Shown: positions 9,535-21,793, counted from the first letter of the stretch. The stretch is 64,000 nucleotides of DNA from Daedaleopsis sinensis (GCA_033807695.1 CM066303.1:4216001-4280000), one strand, 5' to 3'. Made by a program: numbers and translations. The notes: a model not told the origin generated them from the letters alone.

Positions 9535-12500
9535 TCAGTTCCGCCCGCCCACATCAGGCAGCACCTCCCCCTCCCCTTCCTCCCCTGCCCTAGGCGCCTC
9601 GTCCGCGTCCGCGTCGCCCCCAACGTGCACACGGACCCCATCCTGCAGCCCCCACACACCCGCGACCCCGCTCGCGTCAAACAGCGCGCGCCGCGCCTTC
9701 CCGCGCGAGCGCGCCGTCTGCACCATCCGCGTGAACTTGTCGCGCTCGCGGTGCACGATCGGCGCCGCGTCCGTGCCCGTGTCCGTGGTGCGCCGGCTCG
9801 TGCCGGTGCCCGCGCTCTTCTGCGACACCGCGGACGTCGGCGAGGCGGGGAACGCGGAGGACGCGGGCGAGGTGGGGAACGCGGAGGACGCGGGTGACGT
9901 GGGCGCAGGCGATACGAGGAACGCAGACGACGCGGGGGAGGCGGGAAACGCAGAGGACGCAGGCGATGCAGGAAACGCAGACGACACGGGCGACGCAGAG
10001 TACGCGCGCGCAGACGACGCGTGCGCTGGAAACGCGGACGACGCAGGAGACGCAGGAAACGCAGACGACACGGGCGACGCGCGTGCGGGGAATGCAGGCA
10101 ACGTAGGCGACGCCGAGTACGCAACAAATCCCGAGGACGCAGACGACGCGCAAAACGCAGACGACACCGGTGACGCCGAGTACGCGGGCGAGACGGACCC
10201 GGACCCGTGTGGCGGCGGCGGCGACCCGAAGCGCAGGGGCGAGAGCGTGCGCGACGGGGGCAGCGGGAAGTCCTCCGCGACCGGCTGAGCGCGGCGCGGG
10301 GATGACGGCGCAGACGCGGATGCAAACGGGTGCGGCGACGCGCGCGACGGGGAGAGCGCGAGCGGGATCGTATTTGGGGAGATCGCGCGTGAGAATGAGA
10401 GCGGACTCGGGGGCGCGAGGCGAGGGTGCGAGCGCGAGCGTGACTGCGTCATCGAGAGCGGAAGTGGGAGTGGCCGAGGCGAGGATGTAGGCGGAGGCGT
10501 GAGGACGGGACGGTCGCGCGTCGGGGATGGGGACACGGAGTGGGCTGGAGAAGATGGGGGAGAGGGCGTGAGGGCGAGGCGCTCTGCGAGGGAGGAGAGG
10601 CGTGCGGGGGGCGGGGCGGCCGTCTCTGCGACGCTGTAGTCGGGGCGGAGGTCGGGGTGGCCCATCCGCGGGGCACGCAAGGTGTACGCTTCGTTCGGCG
10701 ATCTTGAGAGTTCAAGCACTATGTCGACGTCGTGCGCAGGGAGGATGCTGAGGGATTTGCGGGCATCCGATATCGAGTGGTCGCCGGGGTGGCTGGGGTG
10801 ACCGTGCAGCGACGCGTCGGGGTGGTGGTAGAGCGGATATGGGACGGGCTTCGCCTCCAGCTCGACGACGTCGCCCAGGACGATCGAGGTGCTCGGGGTG
10901 TATATCGAATGAATGCGACGGTCAGGCTCGTTCCGAGCTCCGCCGCGTGCGTTAACCCTGCGCACAGAAACCTATTGAGGAAGGGACTCGGAATATGATG
11001 AATGGAACTGACATGGCAAGATACGAGTTAATGTACACTAAGGAGGCGAAGAGCGTGTGAGTGGCCGATACTATGCGGCATGTCGCGACGGACGTACATT
11101 TGATCACAAGGAACTCGATGGCGACTGGGATGAATGTATTCGGGAACGCGACCATCTGTAGAGCACCTGAGAATCAACCAGTGCGAGCGTCGAGGTCGAG
11201 TAACCACCCACCATGGCGATCGCAACCAACGAGCAGACACTGGCAAAGTACGTCAAAAACGGCATTTGCGACAATGAGCGGCATATGCGTACCACGAAAT
11301 AATACCCGTGTTCAGCGTATACACCATGAGCGTCTTCATCGGCCCGTGCATCCTGTAACCGCAGTCCCCGAATTAATCGCCTGAGTCCCTCTGCTCTGCT
11401 CTGGAGCTGAAGTTGAAAAGGGAAGGGAAGGGAAGGGGGTGCACTCACGCTCCGGACTCGGGTCGGCATCGGGCGAGGAAGTAGCAGAGCGAGCCGGCGA
11501 TGATCGTGTCGATGACCGTCGAGAAGCAGTAAGGAATGTAGGTCGCCCACTGCACAAGACTGTCGGCATGGTGTCTGCGAGGGAATGAAGAGCGCACTCA
11601 CGGGAGCTTGGGATAATTGACTGAACGAGTCGAGTTTGAATCTGTTATACCCATGAGGATTGGCCGGTATTCGACGCGGGCTGTCACTCACGTCTCATAG
11701 CACATCACTAGGGAATCCCGTCAGCCGTCATACTGCAGGGGAGGACGATGGACTGACCGATGGTGACACCTAGTGGTAGACGCACAGATTTGAGCTGAAT
11801 ACTCGCGCAGATTATATTGCTGATTCTTACCGTATCCGATAGCAACAAGTGCGCTCTGTGGCCCGTCAGTGGCATGCTAGCACATCTGGACGGGCGACTC
11901 ACCACGAGCCAAGGCATGACACGGCGCATGAGCCATCGAGAGGCGCACCCCGGGACAGACGACTTGTGCATGCTCAGCCGCCGGTCCTCCTTGCCGAACG
12001 GCGCGAGATGGTGATCGATAGCTAGCACTGCAGTAGAGAGCGTGAGCGGAGGGGGACGGAAGATGTGCTACCCGAGCACTCACAAGTCCATAAACGGTTG
12101 GTGTACAGACTGCAAGGACGTCAGTGCGTGCTGCTGTGGAAGAATGACAGTGAAACATACGTATGTACAGAGACTACGACGAATCCCTGAACGAGCATGA
12201 TGCAGCGGAGGATCAGCGGTCGGTCAGCAGGGGAAGGAATGTTCACATACGTCCACTACTGTACGAATCTGCGATGGGTGCAGACGAGTCAGCCACAGGG
12301 ACAGCGAATATGTAGAGCGGTATATGGTCACCTTGAAGCTCCATATCATGTGCAAAAGAGCGGAGGGGTTGTCGTAATTGACGACCAGATAATGATACAC
12401 GAAGTGCGCGCTCAGCGCAAGGTGTAGCCCGTCGAGAAACCTGGGGAAGATGAACGGATGAATGGTTCTGTCCTCGCGTACATCCCGTCCACGTCCGGCA

Positions 12501-12729
12501 AAAGAAACAAAATAAGAGACGTACCACAGCCAGCAGACCGCAAGCTTTCTCCAGGCGTGATCTGACGGATATTGGGAGAAGTAAACGAACGCCTGCAGCA
12601 TGGTCACGCCAAACAACCTGGGTCGAGCCGCGTCAGTGCAGAGCAAGCCAGGGAGGAGATGTGGACATACACGGCCGAGACGAGCACGCCGATGAACAGC
12701 GCGCCGTACGTGCTGTCCATGTCCGGCAT
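9535..12729 (-). CDS. DUF6534 multi-pass membrane protein with long Ser/Pro-rich cytoplasmic tail
   Basis: Many short exons on the minus strand. The start at 12729 gives MPDMDSTYGALFIGVLVSAV, the diagnostic first membrane segment. Exon 2 (LFGVTMLQAFVYFSQYP) joins in phase. Later exons give FLDGLHLALSAHFVYHYL, then DNPSALLHMIWSFK, FSTVIDTIIAGSLCYFLARC, KTLMVYTLNTG, CSLVAIAM, PNTFIPVAIEFLVIK and VYINSYLAM. This is the seven-helix order of the DUF6534 family, integral membrane proteins of unknown function much expanded in agaricomycetes. The last exon (10957-9535) begins NARGGARN and adds about 470 residues of Ser/Pro/Ala-rich tail containing repeated SSAFPASPA units, unusually long for the family. 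Middle exon boundaries between 11000 and 12600 were not all fixed. Confidence 0.8.
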
Positions 12730-13710
12730 GTTGAGGATTCAGACGGAGGACAGGACGGGCGCGGAGGTGCGGGGGACGAGGGCACGGTGGGGAGAAGGAG
12801 CGGGGGTGGTGGTGGTCGGCGAGAGGGGAGGAGGGGAGGGGGAGGGGAGAGAGGGGCGGGGTCTGGGGGGGACGGGCAGCAAGGCATGGGGGAAGGTGCA
12901 AGGAAGACGTGGCGGGGATCGAGCAAGCCTTCCTCGCCGCCGGGGACAGTCCTCGGCCTGAACGAGCAAGTGCGCTGCCGGATGTGGACAGATTGCGACG
13001 GGCGTGACAGGAGGGGAGCCCCGTCGAGGCGTATATGGCACGCCCATTGCATTCCGCCTAATCAGGATGCGTGCATCCGCCTCCTCCCGCCCCTGCTCGG
13101 CATCGCACGCCTCCAGCACGCCCCCCTCCTACGCCCGCGACGGCGTGCATACATTCGCCCCGTCCTCACACGCCCTATTTCTCGCGGAGGGAACATGAGC
13201 GGGCGTAAACTGACAAGAGAAATGCAACATACGGAGCTTGGGTGGGGCGTCTGCCCATCGGCCGTCCTCGGGACGATCCACGAGAAGAACCTTAGAAGGT
13301 CCATGGAACGTCCACTCAATCAAGCCAGCTTCGGGCTTCCTTGGTTCACTCGTAGGTTCTTTACAGACGCCTATGTTCATTTTGACTCAAATAAGCCTAT
13401 TGACATATGAAGCGAGCCCGCCCCGTCGAACTCCCCTGTAAAGCTTCCGACTCAGACAGAACAGATTCAGCGCACCATACTCAGCATACTTAGATTCGAA
13501 CAGTACTTTACAAGAGCTGTATGTCGTACCTGCATGTGGCATGATAACGGAAGTTGTGGCCAAAGTGAGTAGCTATAGCGCTGGGGAAGCTACTGATGGC
13601 GCTGAAGCGCTGAAGTCGGACCGGCAGAGGCGCTTAATGAGATTTATACCCTTCCGAATCGGACTCGGAGCTCCTCCTCCTCCTCCTCTCGTACTACACA
13701 TGCACAGCTA
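12730..13710. other. Intergenic; purine-rich tract
   Basis: A strongly G/A-rich plus-strand stretch at about 12770-12860 lies just upstream of the DUF6534 start. Minus-strand frames here are low complexity. A CTC-repeat lies at 13671-13690. No further gene is supported. Confidence 0.4.
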
Positions 13711-13989
13711 GTCTCGTAACCAGACGGTATAGGGAGGGTTCTCTGTTTGGGAGGCGGAGATCGAAAAACCCAAACACAGAACCGTCCTATAACGTCTGGT
13801 GAACTTCGTATAGATGGGTGGGGGTATCCCAAATATAGCGCTCGAGGAGGACTATGACGCAAGCGCTCTGAGGGGATACCCCCACCCCTCTATACGAAGT
13901 TCACCAGACGTATAGGAACTGTCCTGTGCTTGCGTTTTTCGCACTCCGATGCCCCTTTCGGACAGTTCCTATACGTCTGGTTACGAGAC
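13711..13989. mobile_element. MITE-like element, TA target site, three-hairpin foldback
   Basis: Terminal inverted repeats GTCTCGTAACCAGACG (13711-13726) and its exact complement (13974-13989) are flanked by TA on both sides (13709-13710 and 13990-13991), as for Tc1/mariner-type non-autonomous elements. The 7-mer CCAGACG/CGTCTGG recurs four times in alternating orientation (13720, 13793, 13904, 13974). It closes three consecutive hairpins: arm A 13720-13799 (imperfect), arm B 13792-13830 with 13873-13911 (one mismatch in 39), and arm C 13904-13924 with 13960-13980 (perfect 21 bp). There is no coding capacity. An 8-bp TGCACAGC also occurs outside each end. Confidence 0.85.
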
Positions 13990-13991
13990 TA

Positions 13992-15674
13992 ATGCACAGC
14001 AGTGCACGAAACGAAGAACCCAGTGGATATGAGATCTTATATCTTAAAAGGTGAGCGCAGTTATCTGTTGCGGACGATCAAGCTCAAGTCTGCCAAAGCA
14101 TGCGCGTTTCTATCTAACGCGATTCTAAATTTTGCTCATCCAGGACCACTGTCACACACTTGTTCACGGTATTGCAAGTACTACTAGACAGACATGCTCG
14201 CGCGCGGAAAGCCTCGCTGGTGCCGCATTACCCATACGCTCAATCACTTCGACTTGTTCCGCGCAACATGGGCACGAATGGAAGCTCGCTTGCTGGCGTG
14301 CATCCTCTGGCTGAGAGCCGTCCGTGCACCCTCTGTCGTGTCGTGCACAATATCACTAGTATGTCCGGTCGCACCACTAAATTCAAGAATGCTCGCACGC
14401 CACAGCTTCAGGGTACGGACCGTGCACTGTTCCCGAGCGCAGTATCGACGGGTCCGTAGCAGCCGTGAACCTCTGGCCCGAGCTTGTTCGCCTTCTAGTA
14501 ACCTCGCTCGCAAGAAGAGAAGGTCGGTCGTCTCATCTGCGGAAGATAATGACGAGGTCTCTTGCTGTCATCGTTAATCGGAGAGCGGTAGAGGACAGCT
14601 CGACAGTCGGGTACGTAACGGAAGTGCGAAACTGTCCTAATATCGACTCGAGTAGTTTTTGAACCGAGGTACCGAAGCGCAGATTATAACTGTCATCGTC
14701 GAAGTTCTGCCACCGGTACACACTCAGCATCTTCATCTTCGAGTCCGTCTACGAGCCTGAGCGCATCACCGCCCGGTTCAAGCGTATGTCGTGGAACGTA
14801 CTGCAGGGAAATCGGGACACGAAGAGAACCATTCGTATATGGCATAGGGCACATCTTGATTGAATGTTGTGCGTGCCGCCGGGCCATGGCAACACCCAAG
14901 GGACCGCTCGCTCGTCTGCTTTAAGGGAGGATCATTGACAGTCTGCTAAGTAGTATGTTTTCATACAGGGTCCATATACGGACGGACGTCCTGCCAAAGG
15001 GCAGACCACTGGTTTGCCCAGCCGTTCGGTGGAACAGAGGAGCGGAGCGACGGAGTGTGAGCCGAGTTACGGATTGGGCACGCGGCGACCGAATTCCACT
15101 TGATAAGAGGTCGGACTCGCGCAAGTGCAACTGCAGATTTGGCATATTACGGTGAGCGACGTATTCCGTAGCACTTGCGGAGCACTGTGTCACTCTACCG
15201 CGGGCACGTGTAAGTACTGGTGCGAGTCCGTGTAGTATGTATCATTGTATGCGCCTCCAGCCGAGCTGGCACCGGGGCTGCCAACTCTAGAGTAGCAAGG
15301 TGTTGACTCCACGATCAATCATAATACCCACCATGTACGTGGAGCCCTTACCTTAGACTTCAAATCTTCAGACCTGCTCTCGGCTCCGTCACCCATGCAT
15401 CGGGAATTCGAAAGGACGCAACGGCTCGCATTGTCTCTCAGGCTGTTCTCGTATCGAATAAATAACGCTCAGCGGCGGGGTAACGGGTAAGGATACAAAG
15501 GGATGTAGATATATACAAGCGACACACGTCGAGAGCACTGGGAGCACTCACGAGCCACGACGCGAGTGTAGAAGGTGGAAATAGAGAGCAGTCGGGACTC
15601 CTGCGCCTAGTTACTGGAACACACGCCTTCACCACGGCCTCGCCTCACCCGGGCGCACTGGCACTCTGCGCGAC
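13992..15674. other. Intergenic; diverged dispersed-repeat segment at 14.4-14.6 kb
   Basis: No gene model is supported. The segment around 14425-14590 (…CGCAAGAAGAGAAGGTCGG… and AATCGGAGAGCGGT) is a diverged relative of 51765-51915, with the same motifs in the same order and spacing. The remainder shows nothing recognisable. Confidence 0.4.
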
Positions 15675-17784
15675 TCACGGGATCGTGGTGTAGACATAGC
15701 CAGGCTTCCCGGTCGGCTGCTCCTTCCACGTCTTCTGGGGGCGACCATGGTCCTTCGCCTCACGCGCCCCGACCTGCCCAGCCCCAGCCTCAGCGTCCGC
15801 GCGCGGGGTGTGCACGGGGACATGCGTCCACGTCGTCGGGAACGTGTGCGTGTGCGTGTGCGTCTTGCCGTCGTGCCCGTGCGGGTGCGGGAACTCAGGC
15901 TTCCCCGTCGGGACCGGGAACGGGTGCTCGGGCTTCTTCGGGGTCGGGTGCTCCGCGGGCGTGTCGGCTGCCTCCTCCGTCTCCGCGCGGATGGTCACGT
16001 AGGGTGCCCCACTCCCGGTCGGCTGATCAGTGTGGGTCTTCTCGTGGTGCGGGTGCGGGAGCGGGAACAAGGGCTTCTTCGGGGTCGGGTGCGCAGCGTC
16101 AGCGTCCGCGCGCGGGGTGTGCGCGGGGACATCGTACCACGTCGTCGGGAAGTCCGTGTGGGTCTTCTCGTGGTGCGGGTGCGGGAGCGGGAACAAGGGC
16201 TTCTTCGGGGTCGGGTGCGCAGCGTCAGCGTCCGCGCGCGGGGTGTGCGCGGGGCCCGGGGTATGGGTCCACGTCGTCGGCCAGGTGTGCGTGTGGGTCG
16301 TGTTGCCGTGCCCGTGCCCGTGCGGGAACTCGGGCTTCTTTGGGGTCGGGTGTTCAGCCTCAGCCTCCGCGCGCGGGGTGTGCGCGGGGCCCGGGGTATG
16401 GGTCCACGTCGTCGGCCAGGTGTGCGTGTGGGTCGTGTTGCCGTGCCCGTGCGGGTGCGGGTGCGGGTGCGGGAACTCGGGCTTCTTCGGGGTCGGGTGC
16501 GCAGCGTCAGCCTCCGCACGCGGGGTGTGCGCGGGGCCCGGGGTATGGGTCCACGTCGTCGGCCAGGTGTGCGTGCGGGTCTTGTTGCCGTGCCCGTGCC
16601 CGTGCGGGAACTCGGGGTTCTTTGGGGTCGGGTGTTCAGCGTCAGCGTCCGCGCGCGGGGTGTGCGCGGGGCCCGGGGTATGGGTCCACGTCGTCGGCCA
16701 GGTGTGCGTGTGCGTCGTGTTGCCGTGCCCGTGTCCGTGCCCGTGCGGGAACTCGGGCTTCTTTGGGGTCGGGTGTTCAGCCTCAACGTCCGCGCGCGGG
16801 GTGTGCGCGGGGCCCGGGGTATGGGTCCACGTCGTCGGCCAGGTGTGCGTGTGGGTCGTGTTGCCGTGCCCGTGCGGGTGCGGGTGCGGGTGCGGGAACT
16901 CGGGCTTCTTCGGGGTCGGGTGCGCAGCGTCAGCGTCCGCGCGCGGGGTGTGCGCGGGGCCCGGGGTATGGGTCCACGTCGTCGGCCAGGTGTGCGTGTG
17001 GGTCGTGTTGCCGTGCCCGTGCGGGTGCGGGTGCGGGTGCGGGAACTCGGGCTTCTTCGGGGTCGGGTGCGCAGCCTCAGCGTCCGCGCGCGGGGTGTGT
17101 GCGGGGCCCGGGGTATGGGTCCACGTCGTCGGCCAGGTGTGCGTGTGGGTCGTGTTGCCGTGCCCGTGCGGGTGCGGGTGCGGGTGCGGGAACTCGGGCT
17201 TCTTGGGGGTCGGGTGCTCAGCCTCAGCGTCCGCGCGCGGGGTGTGCACGGGGATATGCGTCCACGTCGTCGGGAAGGTGTGCGTGTGCGTCTTGTCGTC
17301 GTGCCCGTGCGGGAGCTCAGGCTTCCCCGTCGGGACCGGGAACGGGTGCTCGGGCTTCTTTGGGGTCGGGTGCTCCGCGGGCGTGTCGGCTGCCTCCTCC
17401 GTCTCCGCGCGGATGGTCACGTAGGGTGCCCCACTCCCGGTCGGCCGATCAGTGTACTTGCGAGGCGGGTGAGGCCGCGGCTTCGCTCTATGCGTCGGGG
17501 TACTCATATCGCGCGTGCTAGGGCCCGTGGGCGTGGGTTTCTCCTTCACCGCGCGGCCTTGGACGGTGTCGAAGGACTGGGTGTGCGTGTTCTGCGTCTG
17601 CCTGGCGGCGATGAGCGCGGTCGGGATGGTGGTGATCTCAGTAAGGATGGGAGATGCCACGGCTAGATGGGGAGCGCGAGTCAGCGTCGGAGTCGCACTG
17701 CTAGTAGTTGTAGTTGGCTTGCGCGGCGAAATGGCACGTACCGGTGGCAATCAAGGCCGCGAAAACAAGCTTCAGGTTCGTCAT
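15675..17784 (-). CDS. Secreted His/Pro/Thr-rich tandem-repeat protein
   Basis: Exons 17784-17742 and 17662-15675 on the minus strand give 676 aa. Exon 1 is a signal peptide (MTNLKLVFAALIAT), again with a phase-1 intron at its end; the mature start is near AVASPILTE. The body is about ten tandem units of 40-48 aa, each with HTPRADAEA, HPTPKKPEFPHPH, a His/Gly-His run and THTHTWPTTWTHTPG. A distinct 70-residue block (PTGSGAPYVTIRAETEEAAD, then PAEHPTPKKPEHPFPVPTGK) occurs nearly identically at both ends of the array. His clusters suggest metal binding and the Pro/Thr content a glycosylated wall protein; both are inferences. A TATATA lies about 105 bp upstream of the start. The 639-aa antisense frame is a by-product of repeat composition. 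Confidence 0.8.
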
Positions 17785-19870
17785 CTTGGAACAGCTCTAA
17801 GAAGGGCAAGAAAGAGTAGCGTGGGCTGGTCGAAAGAGATGGGGAGAAGGGGGAATGAGAATGGAGAGTACCAGCTCAAGTTGGGCATATATACTCGTAC
17901 TCAGTGGAGCCCATGCGCGTCGGCTGAAACTGAGGATGAGTCTAATAACGTACTTGAAGACGACATGGGTACGTTGACCCGCCGCGCAGATGCGGGGCAG
18001 CCTGGAGCAGCGTCGCTGCGAGTCGGATGCGACGGGACCGCATCCAAGTTACGACGTTTCACTTGTAAGGACACTGAACGCGACTGATAGGCGGGTTCCT
18101 GTATAATGCTTCGTGACAGTTCGTGACCTTTCGTGACGGTGTTAGCTCAGACCAGCTCAGACCCCGCAGCAGTTCGCTACCGCCCCGGTTTCAGTCGGGA
18201 TGATGTTGGGTTGATGTGCTGGATGTGCTGTGGTAAGCAGACGCTGTACATCTGGAAGAAGAAAGTAGGAGCATCCGAGACCTGGGCGAAACAGGGAGGA
18301 GGGCACAGCGTTGATACGCACCATTACTGTCTCGTAGCCAACCGATCAGGACGCACCCCAGCGGATGTACGATCCAGACCGAGTAGCTAAGCTAGTAAAG
18401 GCTAAGACTACTTAACTCAGAAGAATGATGCTGACGTCGAGGACGGGTAGTAGTCAGAAGCGGTGGAGTACAATGATGAGCAAGTCGGCACTCGACAGAG
18501 CGTAGTATTTCATCAGCATAAGTACATACAGTTGATTGGAATGGTGTCACCTCATAGCACCTCATACGCTGCTCCATGTTGCCCGACGGCTCGTATCAGA
18601 GTCACCGCAGCACACCTTCGAGTCTTCGACTTGCAATGGTCGACGCGTTCTCAACCAGCATGCGCAACGCAGTGATACAAGAGTACAGATACCAATATTT
18701 TCTTGCAACCGGTTTAGTTGTTTGAGATGGGGAGGATCCGGAGTATGCTATTGCAACATTCGGGGGAATAGCAAATTTAACCTTACGCGTTTTTGTCTAC
18801 CTGCTGCGACTGCCGGGAGTTGCGTACCAGGAGAAGGACGCCCACACAGTGACTATTCATTTGGCCAGTCTATAAATACGATGGATGTAGAGAGCGCACT
18901 AGTATGAGACTCACTGAAACATCCCTACAATCTCCTGATCACGCTGCCTGATGCGGTTTTGTCCTTTACATGACGACTTGTTCCATAAACATGCTTGGTT
19001 TGCTCGTAGAGACAGTGCTGGTCGTAGGTGATAGAAGTCGTCGAAGCTGAGAGGTCCAAAGCGACGAGGAGCATGAAGAGGATGATTTTAGATCATGAGC
19101 GTTGAATCGAGAGTCGTAGAGACGCTCGAATCTCCTTCCGGCATTGTCCGGGATGGCGCGGCGCTTACTAGGATCCTGGGACCTGCTGGGACCTGCCAGT
19201 GCCACCTCTCCTCCTTCGTCATCAGGAAACTAGCACAGTGTAAGGACATCGATGCCCATAGCCATATAGGTCTATAGTACCGGTAGAGTGTGATTATCCG
19301 TTGATGAAAGCTACCAAGTTCCTGTCTGATATGCTAGAGGAACATCGTAGACGACGGTGCACTGTAATTAGGCGCGGGGTGGATGCTAGAGCATGATCAT
19401 ATGTCGCGCGGGCAACTAGCATATAATACAATGCTTGATCATTCTTTGGGGAAGATATTGTCTTAGGCTATCATGTCCAGCACAAGGACGACACGGCTCT
19501 AGCACTTACACACAAGGTCTCTACAATACGTGTGAGGAGCAATGACAATCTACGATAGCCGACGGTTATAGTATATAATACGTCGAGCTGAATCAGTCGC
19601 CGCTCGCCGCTCAGGAACCTCACGCACTCAGGCCACTATACGATCAGGGAATATATGCATTCGAGATCTCCCGAGTTGTGTACATGCAAGCCTGATACGT
19701 CAACAGAGTCGAAGGGGTACAACACGGCAGGGACCCTCCAACGAGATAGGAGACTGGCACGAGCAAACTTGATGTCGGAGGCGCGCAGCGAGAGCACACA
19801 CTAGCATAGGACAGAGGGCATCAGTCTACAGCGCGCATTGAGCGGGTGTCAAACAATGGCACGTACCGAT
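17785..19870. other. Intergenic, no gene recognised
   Basis: Three copies of TTCGTGAC occur at about 18109-18139. Short frames only. The left end of the Plavaka element should lie in or near this stretch, but no terminal inverted repeat could be matched by eye to the 27-28 kb side. Confidence 0.4.
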
Positions 19871-21793
19871 CTATTCCACCGCGCTGTTCTCATTGTGGCC
19901 GTTTCCAATGAGACCTTCATCTTCAGCGTCACCGCCTTCCTCGTTCTCAGCGGCCTGCGGGTTGTATGGATCCTCCTCATCGTCGCTGGGAGGCAGGCGT
20001 AACCCCGAACACTCATTGATCATCGCGACGTGATACGCTGACCGCTTGCGGTCAGCTTCGACCTTTTCGTCTGTGATGTTGATCCCGCCAAATAGTTTTC
20101 TATTCTCAGGTCGTCAGTTTACGCTCGCATACAATGAATTCAAATGACAACTCACTTGTTCCACCACGCAATCAACTCAAGTTGCCAGTTCCAGTTCTTG
20201 TGAGCGAAGTCATAGATTGAGTATAGGAAGCTGTCGAGATTCCAGTGTTCGCCATCGGTTTCGGTCCAGTCAGAGTACGAGGTGAGAAGGAATCGGAGCT
20301 GTTTTCAATGTGAGTAGTTTGACCAGAGTAGAGGTGAGAGACACTATATGCGTACCAAGCATGCGACATAAACAATCCCTCGAAAGGTAATCTCCTTCAT
20401 GTTGTACTTCTTCGCAATCGGAGGTTGACCCTTACTCTTGCCGTCGTAGGGTCCATCTTCTTCGAGAGCGGTCTTCGTGGTGAATAAGGCCCGTGCCATC
20501 TGAGAGAAGACAGTTTAGCACGAATCGAAAGGACGCTGAGGGGCAGACATGTGACGCACATTGATAAGTTCCTTGCTGCGCAATAGACCCGGCCTGTATT
20601 CGCCCGGCTTGATCAAGGCTTTGTCGTAGAATACTAAGGGCCAATCCTCAGAATGGATGAGGATGTCGCCGGCCTTCACCTTGCGACGAAACCTGAGACA
20701 TAGACATTCAAGGGATGGCTGCTCAGCCTGTGGGGTACCGCACTAGAATGAAGACACATACAGCTGGATATCGGCACTGATCTCTTCGTGGTACCGCAGA
20801 GGCCCGAGTTGAGCAGCGGTTTCATCGTGATGCCAGCCTCGATTGGTCTTGTCAAGGAGCTCGTGGTCGACGAACCCCGCAATCTTGGGCATGTACTGCT
20901 TGACGCGTGCGAGGTCGTCACCGCGAACCTTGATAGCGACCTTGTCGCACTAACAAGCTGTCAGTATGCAATGAAGAGAATGGATGGAAACACATACGAA
21001 GTGGGCCATGTGGTCGACGAGGTCGTGTCGCTCACCGAGATAGTCGAGGTTGAAGGTGATTTTAGGCCAGAACTCGGCGATAACACGGAAGACGTCGACT
21101 GCTTCGACGATTTCATCGTATTCGTCGCATTTCCTAAATGGGTGTCATGAATGCACGCACGAATTCTAGCATCGACGTACCAGTACGGGTTTCGGCCCTT
21201 CGGGACGCCATAGTACGCAATGCCGGTGGAGATGGTGTTGACCCAGTTCACTTTCAGCCCGACGAGGCGCGAGATCTGGCGCTGGTGCCAATACATAAGG
21301 TCGAAGCCTTCCTTGACGCGCACTTCGGCCCTGCGAACACATCGTGAGGGTTTGCAAACAATGTGACAAAGATGGGAAGCTGGACTCACTTCGCACTAGG
21401 GTCAAGTGAGTTCATGCCGTTGTCCCAGATCTGGCTGGAGGGCAGGTATCTGGTGACTCGCGTCCGTTTGGCAGGAAGAGAGGGTTGAGGAGGGGGGGAG
21501 CTCCGACCAATGTCATCACTACTGCGATGGTCGTCGTCGTCTTCTTCGTCTGACCCTTCCTGCGGAGCGGGAGGGGCATCGGCGCGGCGGGGAGGATCCT
21601 TGGTCGTGTGAGCAGCATGGGTAGAGTTGCGCTTCTTGGCACCCCCACCGGCATGGCCGCTCTCGCGGTTACGACCCTGAGATGCGGAGGAGGTCACTGC
21701 ACCTGCTTTGTTCCCGGCGGTAGACGAACGCTTCGTTTGAGACTTGCTAGCCTCCCTGGCCTTGGATTTGGTGGTTTTAGACGTAGAGGGCAT
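19871..21793 (-). CDS. Probable DUF6698 protein, divergent partner of the Plavaka transposase
   Basis: About seven exons on the minus strand. The ATG at 21793 starts MPSTSKTTKSKAREASKSQ, a basic Lys/Ser-rich N-terminus followed by an acidic run (SDEEDDDDH), consistent with a nuclear protein. Conserved blocks follow: VRVKEGFDLMYWHQRQI, AYYGVPKGRNPYW, DLARVKQYMPKIAGFVDHEL, KPGEYRPGLLRSKELINMA, ITFRGIVYVACLLRFLLTSY, W-x8-W-NLDSFLYSIYDF and LELIAWWNKKLFGG. The C-terminus is acidic. The WWN-(K)-FG motif, the LRFLLTSYSDW block and order resemble DUF6698 proteins of basidiomycetes; that assignment is from memory and tentative. It lies 411 bp from the divergent Plavaka transposase and may be the element's second gene. 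Exons join cleanly and no stop codon was noticed. Confidence 0.6.

Noticed and set aside
9395..10288. 297-codon plus-strand frame rich in Asp-Ala-Gly repeats
   Set aside because: Mirror of the Ser/Pro/Ala tail exon of the DUF6534 gene on the minus strand.
15747..17666. 639-codon open frame on the plus strand
   Set aside because: Antisense to the His/Pro/Thr repeat gene. It is open only because of repeat and codon composition, and has no signal peptide, intron structure or plausible protein composition.
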